Assembly: GCF_001668675.1 (NCBI RefSeq)
Contig: NZ_LZKQ01000317.1
Span: 1 to 40,012 of the forward strand
Reading direction: 5' to 3'
Origin: Mycobacterium asiaticum
GTDB taxonomy: Bacteria; Actinomycetota; Actinomycetes; Mycobacteriales; Mycobacteriaceae
DNA: 40,012 bases
How positions within the stretch are numbered: position 1 is the stretch's first letter; each line of letters opens with the position of its first letter. The notes beneath the pieces were generated by a model. The model was not told the DNA's origin and did no database searches. It was given only the letters and a program-made list of their open reading frames with translations. Shown piece by piece: positions 32,627 through 40,012 of this stretch. A program made the translations under genes and the position numbers.

Positions 32627-32644
32627 TGCTTCGAATTCGAAGCA
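32627..32644. promoter_or_regulatory. MarR operator copy 3
   Basis: tgcttcgaattcgaagca: the same arms around AT, a fully perfect palindrome. It starts 36 bases after copy 2 and ends 10 bases before the GGAGG ribosome site of the oxidoreductase. Confidence 0.82.
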
Positions 32645-32664
32645 ACAGACCATTGGAGGAAACC

Positions 32665-33600
32665 ATGAAGGCAGTGCTGTACCACCGTTACGGCGGTAGC
32701 GAAGTGCTCGAGTACACCGAGATCCAGCGACCGACACCGTCGGCGGGGCAGGTCCTGGTCAAGGTGGCCGGAACGTCGTTCAACCCGGTCGACGCGGGCA
32801 TTCGCGGCGGCTATCTGTCCGAGGTGTACGCGATCGGCTTTCCGCACATCCCCGGTATCGACTTCGCGGGCACGGTCGCTGAGCTCGGTGACGGCGTGGC
32901 GGGCTGGCGGGTCGGCGACGCGGTCGTGGCGTTGCTGCCACTGGATGCTGACGGCGCCGCCGCCGAGTACGTGCTGGCACCCGCGGAGACGTTGGCGGCC
33001 GCGCCGCGCTCGGTGCCGCTGGCCGATTCCGCCGCACTGCCGACGGTCGGGCTGACGGCGTGGCAGGCGTTGTTCGAGCTCGCCGAATTGAAGGCGGGAC
33101 AACAGATCCTGATCAATGGTGCCGGTGGAGCGGTCGGCGGCTATGCGGTCCAACTCGCCAAGCAAGCCGGTGCGATCGTCACCGCAACCGCGTCTGACCG
33201 CAGCGCCGACCGGCTACGCGACTACGGCGCCGATCGGGTCATCGAGCACATCGACTACGCGCGGACACCGATTGCCGTCGCCGGGCAGCCGTTCGACGTG
33301 GTGCTCAACCTGGTGAGTACCGGCGCGGAGGAAACCGCGGCCCTGGTCGGCGTAGTCGCCGATGGCGGCATCCACGTCGGCACCATGGCGTCCGGGACGG
33401 AGGATCCGGTGCGGGGGGTGCGAGCGCAACGCGTCTTCGTCCGTAGCGATGCCGGACAGCTTGCGGAGCTGGTACGCCGCGTCGAGGCCGGCGAGCTGCA
33501 CATCGATGTCGCCGACCGTCGGCCGCTGGCTGAGGCCGCCGCCGTGCACGATGCGTCCGACGCCGGCCGGCTACCCGGCAAAACGATTCTGTTGCCCTAG
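32665..33600 (+). CDS. NADP-dependent quinone oxidoreductase-like (MDR family) protein
   Basis: A 311-residue zinc-independent medium-chain dehydrogenase/reductase. The N-terminal GroES-like domain (1-120) has TSFNPVDAGIRGG and IPGIDFAGTV. The Rossmann domain has NGAGGAVGGYAVQLAK (151-166) as the NADP-binding motif, then TATASDRSADRLRDYGADRVI. None of the catalytic zinc Cys/His residues of alcohol dehydrogenases is present. It is likely to reduce quinones or enones, with the physiological substrate unknown. The ATG at 32665 follows a GGAGG site; a TTG four codons upstream would contain that site and is rejected. Expression is probably induced when the divergent MarR protein releases the three operators. 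Confidence 0.94.
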   Translation: MKAVLYHRYGGSEVLEYTEIQRPTPSAGQVLVKVAGTSFNPVDAGIRGGYLSEVYAIGFPHIPGIDFAGTVAELGDGVAGWRVGDAVVALLPLDADGAAAEYVLAPAETLAAAPRSVPLADSAALPTVGLTAWQALFELAELKAGQQILINGAGGAVGGYAVQLAKQAGAIVTATASDRSADRLRDYGADRVIEHIDYARTPIAVAGQPFDVVLNLVSTGAEETAALVGVVADGGIHVGTMASGTEDPVRGVRAQRVFVRSDAGQLAELVRRVEAGELHIDVADRRPLAEAAAVHDASDAGRLPGKTILLP

Positions 33601-34589
33601 AACAGGGCGAGCTGGTCATCGGCCGGGGATGCGTCGACGAATTCCTCCATGCTGGTGCCGCCCACCACGGATCCGACGTTGTGCATGAACTGCGCGTCGG
33701 ACACCACTGGAACACCGAGCCGCAGGGCGTGATAGCCCTTGCCCTGCTCGGGGGTCGTGTCGTTGCACACCACCAGGGAGGTCTCGCGGTCGACGTCGTC
33801 GCTGTAGGCCAGCCCGGCGTGCAGAATCCGTTCGACGAGTTCCTCGTGGGTGCGCCCCACCTCGGCGGCCAGCGCGACCCGCATGCCCTGGACCAGTGGC
33901 CTGTCCCGGACGTAGCGCCCCGGGTTCAGGTAGGGACAGGGCATCCGGGCTGCCAACGTCTTCAGCGGCCGCAGCTCGTCGTGGGTGACGCGGCCGTTGG
34001 GCCAGCGGCTCCGGGTCACCGGATGCACCGGCAACCAGATGTCCCGGTCGCGTGCCCTGCCCAAGGCCGCGGCCAAGACCCCGGTGAGCACCATGGCGTC
34101 GTCGAACGCGTCGTGTGGCCGTTCCTGAGTGACGCCCCAGTGCGCCGCGAGCGTCTCCAGCCGCAGGTTCTCCAGGCCGAGCTCGAGGCGGCGCGCGAGC
34201 TCGACCGTGCACATGACGGTGTCGACGGGCAGCTCGGCGTCCACCATCTCCGCTTCAGCCGCCAGAAACGAGTAGTCGAACGCGACGTTGTGCGCCACCA
34301 GCGTGCGGCCCCGCAGCACCTCGATCACGTCGTCCGCGATGTCACCGAACTGCGGCTGATCTTCGAGCATCGCGGCCGTCAGCCCGTGCACGTGGGTGGG
34401 CCCGGGATCGACCCCTGGGTTGAGCAAGCTGACCACCGACTGCTCAACCCGGCCCCGGGAATCGAGCCCCAGCACGGCGATACTGATGATCCGGGCCTGA
34501 CCCGGGCGGAAGCCCGAGGTCTCGACATCGATGACGGCCCATCCCCCGTCCGGCTCTCGTGCAGGCCGGCCCCAGGACATCCGGTTCAT
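33597..34589 (-). CDS. dnaQ: DEDDh 3'-5' exonuclease with BRCT domain (DnaQ-like, Rv3711c-like)
   Basis: A 330-residue protein from ATG 34589; a TTG 21 codons upstream is rejected. The exonuclease domain (residues 15-180) has ExoI WAVIDVETSGF (Asp21, Glu23), ExoII LVAHNVAFDYSFL, and ExoIII ERPHDAFDDA with the DEDDh His. A BRCT-like domain covers about 225-330 (VQGMRVALAAEVGRTHEELVERILHAG, then SLVVCNDT and KGYHALRLGVPVVSDAQF). This matches the mycobacterial 'DnaQ' proteins, which are probably repair exonucleases and not the main proofreading subunit, since actinobacterial DnaE1 proofreads through its PHP domain. It converges on the oxidoreductase with a four-base overlap. Confidence 0.93.
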   Translation of the reverse strand: MNRMSWGRPAREPDGGWAVIDVETSGFRPGQARIISIAVLGLDSRGRVEQSVVSLLNPGVDPGPTHVHGLTAAMLEDQPQFGDIADDVIEVLRGRTLVAHNVAFDYSFLAAEAEMVDAELPVDTVMCTVELARRLELGLENLRLETLAAHWGVTQERPHDAFDDAMVLTGVLAAALGRARDRDIWLPVHPVTRSRWPNGRVTHDELRPLKTLAARMPCPYLNPGRYVRDRPLVQGMRVALAAEVGRTHEELVERILHAGLAYSDDVDRETSLVVCNDTTPEQGKGYHALRLGVPVVSDAQFMHNVGSVVGGTSMEEFVDASPADDQLALF

Positions 34590-34722
34590 GGCTTGAGGAT
34601 GGCACGGCGAACCGACATCTCTGGTTCGCTGACGCGCCGTGTCGGCGTCCAAAAGCTCTGAAGGACGACCCGCTGCACCCGGCGCAGAGCGCCGCGTTTG
34701 CGATCGCCCTTAAACTGCCCGG

Positions 34723-35952
34723 GTGATCACCGCTCGCGCTCGTCTGGCTCTCGCCGCTGGGGCGAGCGCGCGCTGGGCATCCCGAGTGACCGGACGTGGT
34801 GCCGGTGCGATGATCGGCGGGCTGGTCGCGATGACGCTGGACCGCTCGGTGTTGCGGCAGCTCGGGGCGGGCCGACGCACGGTTATCGTCACCGGGACCA
34901 ACGGAAAGTCGACGACGACCCGGATGACCGCCGCCGCGCTGGGCACCATCGGCCCGGTGGCCACCAACGCCGAAGGCGCCAACATGGACGCCGGCCTGGT
35001 GGCTGCGCTGGCCGCCGACCGCCGGGCGGAGCTCGCTGCCCTCGAGGTCGACGAGATGCATGTGCCGCACGTCTCCGACGCCGTGGAACCGGCCGCGATC
35101 GTGTTGCTCAACCTGTCCCGCGACCAGCTGGACCGGGTCGGAGAGATCAACGTCATCGAACGAACCCTGCGCGGCGGTCTGGAGCGCCACCCCAACGCGG
35201 TGATCGTCGCGAACTGCGACGACGTGCTGATGACCTCCGCCGCCTACGACAGCCCGAATGTGGTGTGGGTGGCCGCCGGTGGGTCCTGGGCGAACGACTC
35301 GGTCAGCTGTCCGCGCAGCGGTGAGGTGATTGTTCGTGAGCAGCAGCACTGGTATTCCACCGGTGCGGACTTCAAGCGGCCCAGCCCGCAGTGGTGGTAC
35401 GACGACACCACCCTGTACGGCCCCGACGGCCTGGCGTTACCGATGCGCCTGGCCCTGCCCGGGGCGGTGAACCGCGGCAACGCCGCCCAGGCGGTAGCGG
35501 CCGCCGTCGCGCTCGGCGCCGACCCGGCCAAGGCCGTGGCGGCGGTATCGGTGGTCGACGAGGTCGCCGGGCGGTACCGAACCATTCGGTTGGGCGACCA
35601 TCAGGTGCGGATCCTGCTGGCCAAGAACCCGGCCGGCTGGCAGGAGGCGTTGTCGATGGTCGACAAGCACGCCGACGGCGTGGTGATCGCGGTCAACGGG
35701 CAGATCCCCGACGGGGAGGATCTGTCCTGGCTGTGGGACGTGCGCTTCGAACATTTCGAGGAGACCCGCGTGGTGGCCGCCGGTGAGCGAGGGACCGACC
35801 TGGCGGTGCGGCTGGGGTACGCCGGCGTCGAGCACACCCTGGTGCACGACACCGTTGCGGCCATCGCGTCGTGCCCGCCGGGGCGGGTGGAGGTCGTCGC
35901 CAACTACACCGCATTCCTGCAGCTGAACCGAAGGCTTGCGCGCAATGGCTGA
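34723..35952 (+). CDS. murT: Lipid II isoglutaminyl synthase, MurT subunit
   Basis: The ATP-dependent ligase half of the MurT/GatD complex, which amidates the alpha-carboxylate of D-Glu in lipid II to D-isoglutamine. It is 409 residues from GTG 34723. The Mur-ligase ATP loop is VTGTNGKSTTTRM (56-68), the middle domain holds EVDEMHVPHV and LNLSRDQLDRVGE, and the DUF1727 C-terminal domain (from about 295) includes LLAKNPAGWQEAL and the conserved WLWDVRFE. The zinc-ribbon cysteines known in the streptococcal and staphylococcal enzymes are largely missing: in residues 160-240 only two scattered Cys are seen. The stop overlaps gatD by eight bases. It corresponds to Rv3712. Confidence 0.95.
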   Translation: MITARARLALAAGASARWASRVTGRGAGAMIGGLVAMTLDRSVLRQLGAGRRTVIVTGTNGKSTTTRMTAAALGTIGPVATNAEGANMDAGLVAALAADRRAELAALEVDEMHVPHVSDAVEPAAIVLLNLSRDQLDRVGEINVIERTLRGGLERHPNAVIVANCDDVLMTSAAYDSPNVVWVAAGGSWANDSVSCPRSGEVIVREQQHWYSTGADFKRPSPQWWYDDTTLYGPDGLALPMRLALPGAVNRGNAAQAVAAAVALGADPAKAVAAVSVVDEVAGRYRTIRLGDHQVRILLAKNPAGWQEALSMVDKHADGVVIAVNGQIPDGEDLSWLWDVRFEHFEETRVVAAGERGTDLAVRLGYAGVEHTLVHDTVAAIASCPPGRVEVVANYTAFLQLNRRLARNG

Positions 35953-36652
35953 CTCGAAGGTGCGGATCGGGCTGGTGCTGCCCGACGTGATGGGCACCTA
36001 CGGCGACGGCGGCAACGCGGTGGTGCTGCGCCAACGATTGCTACTGCGCGATATCCCCTCCGAGATCGTGGAGATAACCCTGGCCGATCCGGTGCCGGAG
36101 TCGCTGGACCTGTACACGCTCGGCGGGGCGGAGGACTATGCCCAGCGCTTGGCGACCCGCCACCTGATCCGGTACCCGGGCCTGCAGCGCGCGGCCGAAC
36201 GCGGGGCACCCGTGCTGGCGATCTGCGCGGCGGTGCAGGTGCTCGGGCACTGGTACGAAACGTCGTCGGGAGAACGGGTCGACGGGGTGGGCATGCTCGA
36301 TGCCACCACTTCGCCCCAGGAGACGAGGACCATCGGCGAGCTGGTGTCCAAGCCGCTGCTGGATGGACTGACTCAGCGGTTGACCGGGTTCGAGAACCAC
36401 CGCGGCGGCACCGTGCTGGGCCCGGCCGCTTCGCCGTTGGCCGCAGTCAGCAAGGGCGCCGGGAACCGGGCCGGTGACGGCTTCGATGGTGTGGTGCAGG
36501 GCAACGTGGTGGCGACCTATATGCACGGCCCCTGTTTGGCGCGCAACCCGGAGTTGGCCGACCTGCTGCTCGGCAAGGTGGTGGGCGGGCTGGCGCCCCT
36601 AGAGTTGCCCGAGGTGGACCTGTTGCGCCGCGAACGACTGGCGGCGCGCTGA
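35945..36652 (+). CDS. gatD: Lipid II isoglutaminyl synthase, glutamine amidotransferase subunit GatD
   Basis: Hydrolyses glutamine and passes ammonia to MurT. It is 235 residues from ATG 35945, which overlaps the murT stop; a TTG three codons earlier is less likely. A class I (CobB/CobQ-type) glutamine amidotransferase: substrate segment LYTLGGAEDYAQ, nucleophile Cys94 in LAICAAVQVLG, and catalytic His194 in TYMHGPCLARNPELAD. The Cys-His pair, without the usual Glu triad member, is as in GatD. It was earlier named cobQ2 (Rv3713), although it is not a cobyric acid synthase. Confidence 0.95.
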   Translation: MADSKVRIGLVLPDVMGTYGDGGNAVVLRQRLLLRDIPSEIVEITLADPVPESLDLYTLGGAEDYAQRLATRHLIRYPGLQRAAERGAPVLAICAAVQVLGHWYETSSGERVDGVGMLDATTSPQETRTIGELVSKPLLDGLTQRLTGFENHRGGTVLGPAASPLAAVSKGAGNRAGDGFDGVVQGNVVATYMHGPCLARNPELADLLLGKVVGGLAPLELPEVDLLRRERLAAR

Positions 36653-37089
36653 TGCGAACCCAACGGGCGAGGTTCAGCGCGCGATTCGCGGCGGGTGCCG
36701 CGGCGTTCGGCATGGCGGCGGTCATCGCGTCGCCGACGCCGGCGCACGCCGCCCCGGAAGTCCCGATCGGGCGATACAGCGTGCTCTATGCGGGCAGCGA
36801 GAAACCGACCGCCTGGCTCTTCGTCCCCTGCGGGTCGGACTGCACGCGGGCGACCTCACAAGACGGCGGGACGTTCGTCATCAGCTGGGAGTTTCAGCTC
36901 GCCAATGGGCGATGGACGCATAACGGCACGACCCAGGTGCCGTGCCCCAACGGCGCATCGACCCCGGCGACCGTGCACTACAGCTTCGATGCGGTGACGC
37001 TGGCCGGCGAAGGTGAAACGGCGACGTCGGGGTGTGGTGGCGAGCCGGGCGACAGCTTCACCCGGCGGTTCCAGCTCAGCAAGGCGTAA
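36652..37089 (+). CDS. Small exported protein with four cysteines, coupled to gatD
   Basis: A 145-residue protein. A Sec signal peptide has a basic start (MRTQRARFSARF), a hydrophobic core and a probable cleavage after AHA (residues 31-33). The mature part (about 112 residues) is rich in Gly/Thr/Trp with four Cys (VPCGSDC, VPCPNG, SGCGG), likely two disulfides, and beta-strand-like segments. I do not recognise the family; it resembles the many small secreted mycobacterial proteins of unknown function. Its ATG shares a base with the gatD stop (TGATG), so it is translationally coupled to the lipid II amidation genes, which makes a cell-envelope role possible but unproven. Confidence 0.82.
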   Translation: MRTQRARFSARFAAGAAAFGMAAVIASPTPAHAAPEVPIGRYSVLYAGSEKPTAWLFVPCGSDCTRATSQDGGTFVISWEFQLANGRWTHNGTTQVPCPNGASTPATVHYSFDAVTLAGEGETATSGCGGEPGDSFTRRFQLSKA

Positions 37090-37095
37090 GAAACG

Positions 37096-37707
37096 TCAGA
37101 CCATCGCGCGGCGGCCGGTGAGGGCGCGGCCCAGGGTCAGCTCGTCGGCGAACTCCAAGTCACCGCCCATCGGCAGGCCGGACGCGATCCGCGTCACGGT
37201 CAGGCCGGGGATATCGCGCAGCATCCGCACCAGATAGGTGGCGGTCGCCTCGCCCTCGGTGTTGGGGTCGGTAGCGATGATCACCTCGGTGATGTCGACG
37301 TCGTCGACCCGCTGACCGATCCGGGTCAACAGCTCCCGGATCCGCAGCTGTTCGGGACCGATTCCGGACAGCGGGTCCAGCGCCCCGCCCAGCACGTGAT
37401 AGCGGCCCCGGAATTCGCGGGTGCGCTCCACGGCCTGGATGTCCTTCGGTTCCTCGACGACGCACACTTGCGACCCGTCCCGGCGCGGGTCGGCGCAGAT
37501 CCGGCAGCGCTCCTCGTCGGAGACGTTGCCGCAGACGGCACAGAAGCGCACGCCGTCGCGGACTTTGCCCAACACGGCCGTCAACCGGTCGATGTCCGGC
37601 GGCTCGACGGACAACAAGTGGAAGGCGATGCGCTGGGCGCTCTTGGGCCCGATGCCTGGCAGCTTGCCGAGCTCGTCGATCAGGTCCTGAACCGGTCCTT
37701 CGAACAT
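37096..37707 (-). CDS. recR: Recombination mediator protein RecR
   Basis: Works with RecO (and RecF) to load RecA on gapped DNA. It is 203 residues from ATG 37707, the family's usual length; a longer upstream reading is rejected. Order of elements: N-terminal helix-hairpin-helix (LIDELGKLPGIGPKSAQRIA), a four-Cys zinc finger (FCAVCGNVSDEERCRICADP), the Toprim domain (SQVCVVEEPKDIQAVERT, then IIATDPNTEGEATATYL), and a C-terminal Walker-B-like tail. It lies 10 bases after ybaB on the same strand, the standard bacterial ybaB-recR pair. It corresponds to Rv3715c. Confidence 0.98.
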   Translation of the reverse strand: MFEGPVQDLIDELGKLPGIGPKSAQRIAFHLLSVEPPDIDRLTAVLGKVRDGVRFCAVCGNVSDEERCRICADPRRDGSQVCVVEEPKDIQAVERTREFRGRYHVLGGALDPLSGIGPEQLRIRELLTRIGQRVDDVDITEVIIATDPNTEGEATATYLVRMLRDIPGLTVTRIASGLPMGGDLEFADELTLGRALTGRRAMV

Positions 37708-37717
37708 GCTGGTGGGA

Positions 37718-38071
37718 TCAGACCCCCGGCACGCCGGGTGCGGGCGGCGCGGCGGGTGGGGCCGGGTGGCGCAGGCCACCGGCCAGCGCACCCAGCCGCT
37801 CCTGCGCCATCTTGGTGACTTGTTGGGACGCGTCGCGCATCGCGCCGACGATCAGGTCCTGCAGGGTGTCGATGTCGCTGGGGTCGACGACCTTCGGGTC
37901 GATCGTCACCCCCACGACCTCGCCGCTGCCTTTGACGGTGACCTTGACCAGTCCCCCGCCGGCTTCACCGTGCACCTCGGAGTTCGCCAGCTGCTGCTGT
38001 GCCTCGAGTAGTTTCTGCTGCATCTGCTGCGCCTGAGCCAGCAGCTGCGACATATCGCCTCCGGGTTGCAT
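37718..38071 (-). CDS. YbaB/EbfC nucleoid-associated protein
   Basis: A small DNA-binding dimer of 117 residues. Helix 1 is rich in Gln (MSQLLAQAQQMQQKLLEAQQQLANSEVHGEAG), the central strands are GLVKVTVKGSGEVVGVTIDP, and helix 3 is TLQDLIVGAMRDASQQVTKM. A Pro/Ala tail is an actinobacterial addition. Met1 at 38071 or Met7 could be the start. It is paired with recR downstream and diverges from ami1. It corresponds to Rv3716c. Confidence 0.95.
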   Translation of the reverse strand: MQPGGDMSQLLAQAQQMQQKLLEAQQQLANSEVHGEAGGGLVKVTVKGSGEVVGVTIDPKVVDPSDIDTLQDLIVGAMRDASQQVTKMAQERLGALAGGLRHPAPPAAPPAPGVPGV

Positions 38072-38169
38072 GACAGTCCCCTCGCATCTTGGTCTCGAGT
38101 TGGTTTCGCCTGCGCTTGTCGGGCGATTTGAAACATTCAGCGTAGTCGGCGCGGCGATACCTTGGCGCA

Positions 38170-38940
38170 GTGGACGTACGAGTCAGCCTGCGTGTCGGCA
38201 TCGCCATGATCATCGGAACACTTGCAGCCGCCGCAGTGCCCGTCGGGCCGCTGATGCCCGCCGCAACCGCAGCGCCCGGCAGTCTGGCCGGCATGATCGT
38301 GTTCATCGATCCCGGCCACAACGGCGCCAACGACGCTTCCATCGGACGCCAGGTCCCCACCGGTCGAGGCGGTACCAAGGACTGTCAGGCCAGCGGCACG
38401 TCAACCAACAGCGGATACTCCGAACACACCTTCACCTGGGACACCGCGCTGCGACTGCGGGCCGCCCTCAATGCCCTGGGCGTACGGACCGCGATGTCGC
38501 GCGGCAACGACAACGCGCTCGGACCCTGCGTCGACGAACGCGCCAGCATGGCAAACGCGCTGCACCCGAACGCGATCGTCAGCCTGCACGGCGACGGCGG
38601 CCCCGCATCCGGACGGGGATTCCACGTCAACTACTCGTCCCCGCCGCTCAACGCGGCCCAGGCCGGGCCGTCCGTGCAGTTCGCCCGCGTCATGCGCGAC
38701 CAGTTGCAGGCGTCCGGCATCCCACCGGCGAACTACATCGGCCAGGGCGGCCTCTACGGACGCTCGGACCTGGCCGGCTTGAACCTCGCCCAGTACCCGT
38801 CCGTGCTGGTCGAGCTGGGCAACATGAAGAATCCCGCGGATTCGGCGTTGATGGAGTCCGCGGAGGGCCGGCAGAAGTACGCCGACGCGCTGGTCCGCGG
38901 CGTCGCGGGGTTCCTGGCCACGCAGGGCCAGGCGCGCTAG
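38170..38940 (+). CDS. ami1: Zinc N-acetylmuramoyl-L-alanine amidase (Ami1/Rv3717 type)
   Basis: Cleaves the bond between MurNAc and L-Ala in peptidoglycan and helps daughter-cell separation. It is 256 residues from GTG 38170 with a Sec signal peptide (cleavage near residue 35, AATAAP). In the Amidase_3 fold the zinc ligands are His50 (IDPGHNG), Glu85 (SGYSEHTF) and His140 (VSLHGDG), with catalytic Glu215 (VLVELGNMKNP). These sit exactly 15 residues beyond the H35/E70/H125/E200 set I recall for Rv3717. Cys72 and Cys120 can form the known disulfide. It lacks a cell-wall-binding domain, as Rv3717 does. Confidence 0.96.
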   Translation: MDVRVSLRVGIAMIIGTLAAAAVPVGPLMPAATAAPGSLAGMIVFIDPGHNGANDASIGRQVPTGRGGTKDCQASGTSTNSGYSEHTFTWDTALRLRAALNALGVRTAMSRGNDNALGPCVDERASMANALHPNAIVSLHGDGGPASGRGFHVNYSSPPLNAAQAGPSVQFARVMRDQLQASGIPPANYIGQGGLYGRSDLAGLNLAQYPSVLVELGNMKNPADSALMESAEGRQKYADALVRGVAGFLATQGQAR

Positions 38941-39383
38941 GCGGACTGGCCTTCCAGCTCGTTCTTCAGGTTGGTCAGCACCTCGTTCTGAATCTTCTTC
39001 AGACCCAGCGGCGCGAACGTCTTCTCGAAGAAGCCCTTCACGCCGCCGGCGCCGGTCCAGGTCGTCGTCAGGGTGACGCTGGATCCGGGGCCCGCGGGAG
39101 CCACCGTCCAGTTGATGACCATCGACGAGTTCGCGTCCTTCTCGATGACCGTGTGCCCCGCCACATCTACGTTGACCTGCACGTTCCGTACACGCGACTC
39201 GGTCGCCTGCAGCCGCCACTTGGCCACCGTGCCCCGACCCTGACCGCCTTCGAGCACTTCATACTCGCTGTACTGCGGCGAAAGGATCTTCGGACGGACG
39301 TTGCGGTAGTCGGCCACCGCGTCGAGCGCCGCCTTCGGCTCCGTGTTGATCAAGACGGTGCTGGCTGCCTTCACCTGTCCCAT
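38937..39383 (-). CDS. SRPBCC (START-like) family protein (Rv3718c-like)
   Basis: A 148-residue single-domain protein with the helix-grip fold: ASTVLINTEPKAALDAVADYRN, then WRLQATESRVRNVQVNV, WTVAPAGPGSSVTLTTTW, and the long C-terminal helix GFFEKTFAPLGLKKIQNEVLTNL. Such proteins bind hydrophobic ligands; mycobacterial members are sometimes called polyketide cyclase/dehydrase-like. The start is ATG 39383, nine bases after an AGGAG site; a TTG three codons upstream would be too close to it. It overlaps the end of ami1 by four bases convergently. Confidence 0.9.
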   Translation of the reverse strand: MGQVKAASTVLINTEPKAALDAVADYRNVRPKILSPQYSEYEVLEGGQGRGTVAKWRLQATESRVRNVQVNVDVAGHTVIEKDANSSMVINWTVAPAGPGSSVTLTTTWTGAGGVKGFFEKTFAPLGLKKIQNEVLTNLKNELEGQSA

Positions 39384-39461
39384 CAGGTGCAACTCCTCTG
39401 CTCATGACCGTGCCACCGCACGGTCGGCTGTCGGGGACCACGATATAGGTGCGCTGTGCGG

Positions 39462-40010
39462 CTACCCGTCGATGCGACGGGCTCCCAGTTCGTTCTGCAG
39501 CAGCTCGAGAGCGACCTCCTCCGGGTCGCGCCGCGGTTCCGACGGATCCGTGCGGCCGGCTTCGGCGAGCATGCTTTCCTCTTCGTCGCGCTGCGCGGAA
39601 ACCTGTTGTGCGACAGGTTGTTCCACCGTTGGTGGAGCGACACTGACATCGGCGGCGGCCGGCGGGCCGGTTTCACACCGCACCCGCCAGTTCACCCCCA
39701 GCGCGTCCTTGAGCGCCTCGACGATGACGTCGGCGTTGCGCTGCTCGGACAGGCGCTTGGCCAGTGGCGCGGCTTCGTGGGTCAACACCAGCGTGCCGTC
39801 CTCGACGGCAAGGACCGTGGCGCCGGACAACATGACGGCAGTGGTGCGGCTGCGCTCGCGGACCTTGTCGCGCACCGTCGGCCACATGCTGCGCACCGCG
39901 GCGGCGTTGAGTTCGCCCGGCGCGGCGGGAGCCGGCGGCGCGGCCGGCACCAGCACCAACATCAACGGTGGTGCGGGCGGCAACGGCGGCAACGCGGGTG
40001 CGGTCGGCAA
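39462..40010 (-). CDS. dnaX: DNA polymerase III gamma/tau subunit, C-terminal fragment
   Basis: Only the C-terminal third of DnaX (clamp-loader gamma/tau) is present; the AAA+ domains lie beyond the window. Residues encoded from about 39945 downwards are convincing DnaX: AAAVRSMWPTVRDKVRERSR, VLTHEAAPLAKRLSEQRNAD, LKDALGVNWRVRCETG, and the end DPEEVALELLQNELGARRID. The Pro/Ala linker upstream of AAVRSMW is expected to vary. However, the outermost 20 or so residues (LPPLPPAPPLMLVLV) look like the antisense of PE_PGRS repeat, so the true DnaX sequence may stop at about 39945. It corresponds to Rv3721c (dnaZX). Confidence 0.9.
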   Translation of the reverse strand: MPTAPALPPLPPAPPLMLVLVPAAPPAPAAPGELNAAAVRSMWPTVRDKVRERSRTTAVMLSGATVLAVEDGTLVLTHEAAPLAKRLSEQRNADVIVEALKDALGVNWRVRCETGPPAAADVSVAPPTVEQPVAQQVSAQRDEEESMLAEAGRTDPSEPRRDPEEVALELLQNELGARRIDG

Positions 40011-40012
40011 GG
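39945..40012 (+). other. PE_PGRS-like repeat sequence at the contig end, possible misjoin
   Basis: Read on the + strand, the last bases give GTSTNINGGAGGNGGNAGAVGK, the Gly-Gly-Ala/Gly-Gly-Asn pattern of PE_PGRS proteins. No such gene belongs inside dnaX. Assemblers commonly end contigs in these repeats. It could instead be a chance effect of a Pro/Ala-rich DnaX linker read backwards, but the hydrophobic LMLVLV stretch on the minus strand argues against a normal linker. Confidence 0.55.

Overview
The window is a high-GC stretch of a Mycobacterium chromosome, almost certainly a slow-growing species outside the M. tuberculosis complex. Two PPE-MPTR proteins, a complete ergothioneine cluster, the lysC-asd pair, leuA, MurT/GatD and Ami1 all point to Mycobacterium. 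From memory, gene order follows M. tuberculosis Rv3689 to Rv3721c. Departures from that order are a monofunctional haem catalase and an Ohr peroxidase beside the ergothioneine genes, two extra PPE genes, a MarR/quinone-oxidoreductase pair after leuA, a PadR regulator, and a 600-residue LeuA without the tandem repeat of M. tuberculosis leuA. The odd length (40,012) and both ends suggest a whole assembly contig: bases 1-49 match an Illumina Nextera adapter with a few errors, and the last ~65 bases read as PE_PGRS repeat on the + strand although dnaX should continue there.

Layout. 50-7592: a MoxR-type membrane cluster (polytopic protein, DUF4129, DUF4350, MoxR AAA+ ATPase, DUF58; then a SpoIIM-like protein and a divergent RDD protein) and a small membrane protein. 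7593-10127: a PadR regulator with a palindromic operator, and glycerol kinase. 10171-14044: two SAM methyltransferases, a GCS2-like enzyme, and a VOC protein behind a frameshifted AraC regulator. 14038-17301: a 1087-residue PPE protein with two repeat systems. 17489-24803: a redox-defence block on the minus strand, katA-ohr-egtABCDE. 24850-27460: two related His/Pro-rich membrane proteins and a second PPE-MPTR. 27558-31976: lysC-asd (diaminopimelate, lysine, threonine and methionine supply) divergent from leuA, whose leader carries a Leu-codon peptide and an attenuator-like hairpin. 32044-33600: MarR and oxidoreductase facing across three identical-arm palindromes. 33597-40012: DnaQ-like exonuclease, murT-gatD plus a coupled exported protein, recR-ybaB, ami1, an SRPBCC protein and the 3' part of dnaX.

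Functional themes are cell-wall precursor modification and hydrolysis (diaminopimelate supply, MurT/GatD amidation, Ami1), low-molecular-weight thiol and peroxide defence, amino-acid biosynthesis under translational attenuation, and DNA repair/replication. No rRNA, tRNA, CRISPR array or insertion sequence was seen. The most informative non-gene signals are the leuA leader, the triple MarR operator, the PadR palindrome, the AraC frameshift and the two anomalous contig ends.
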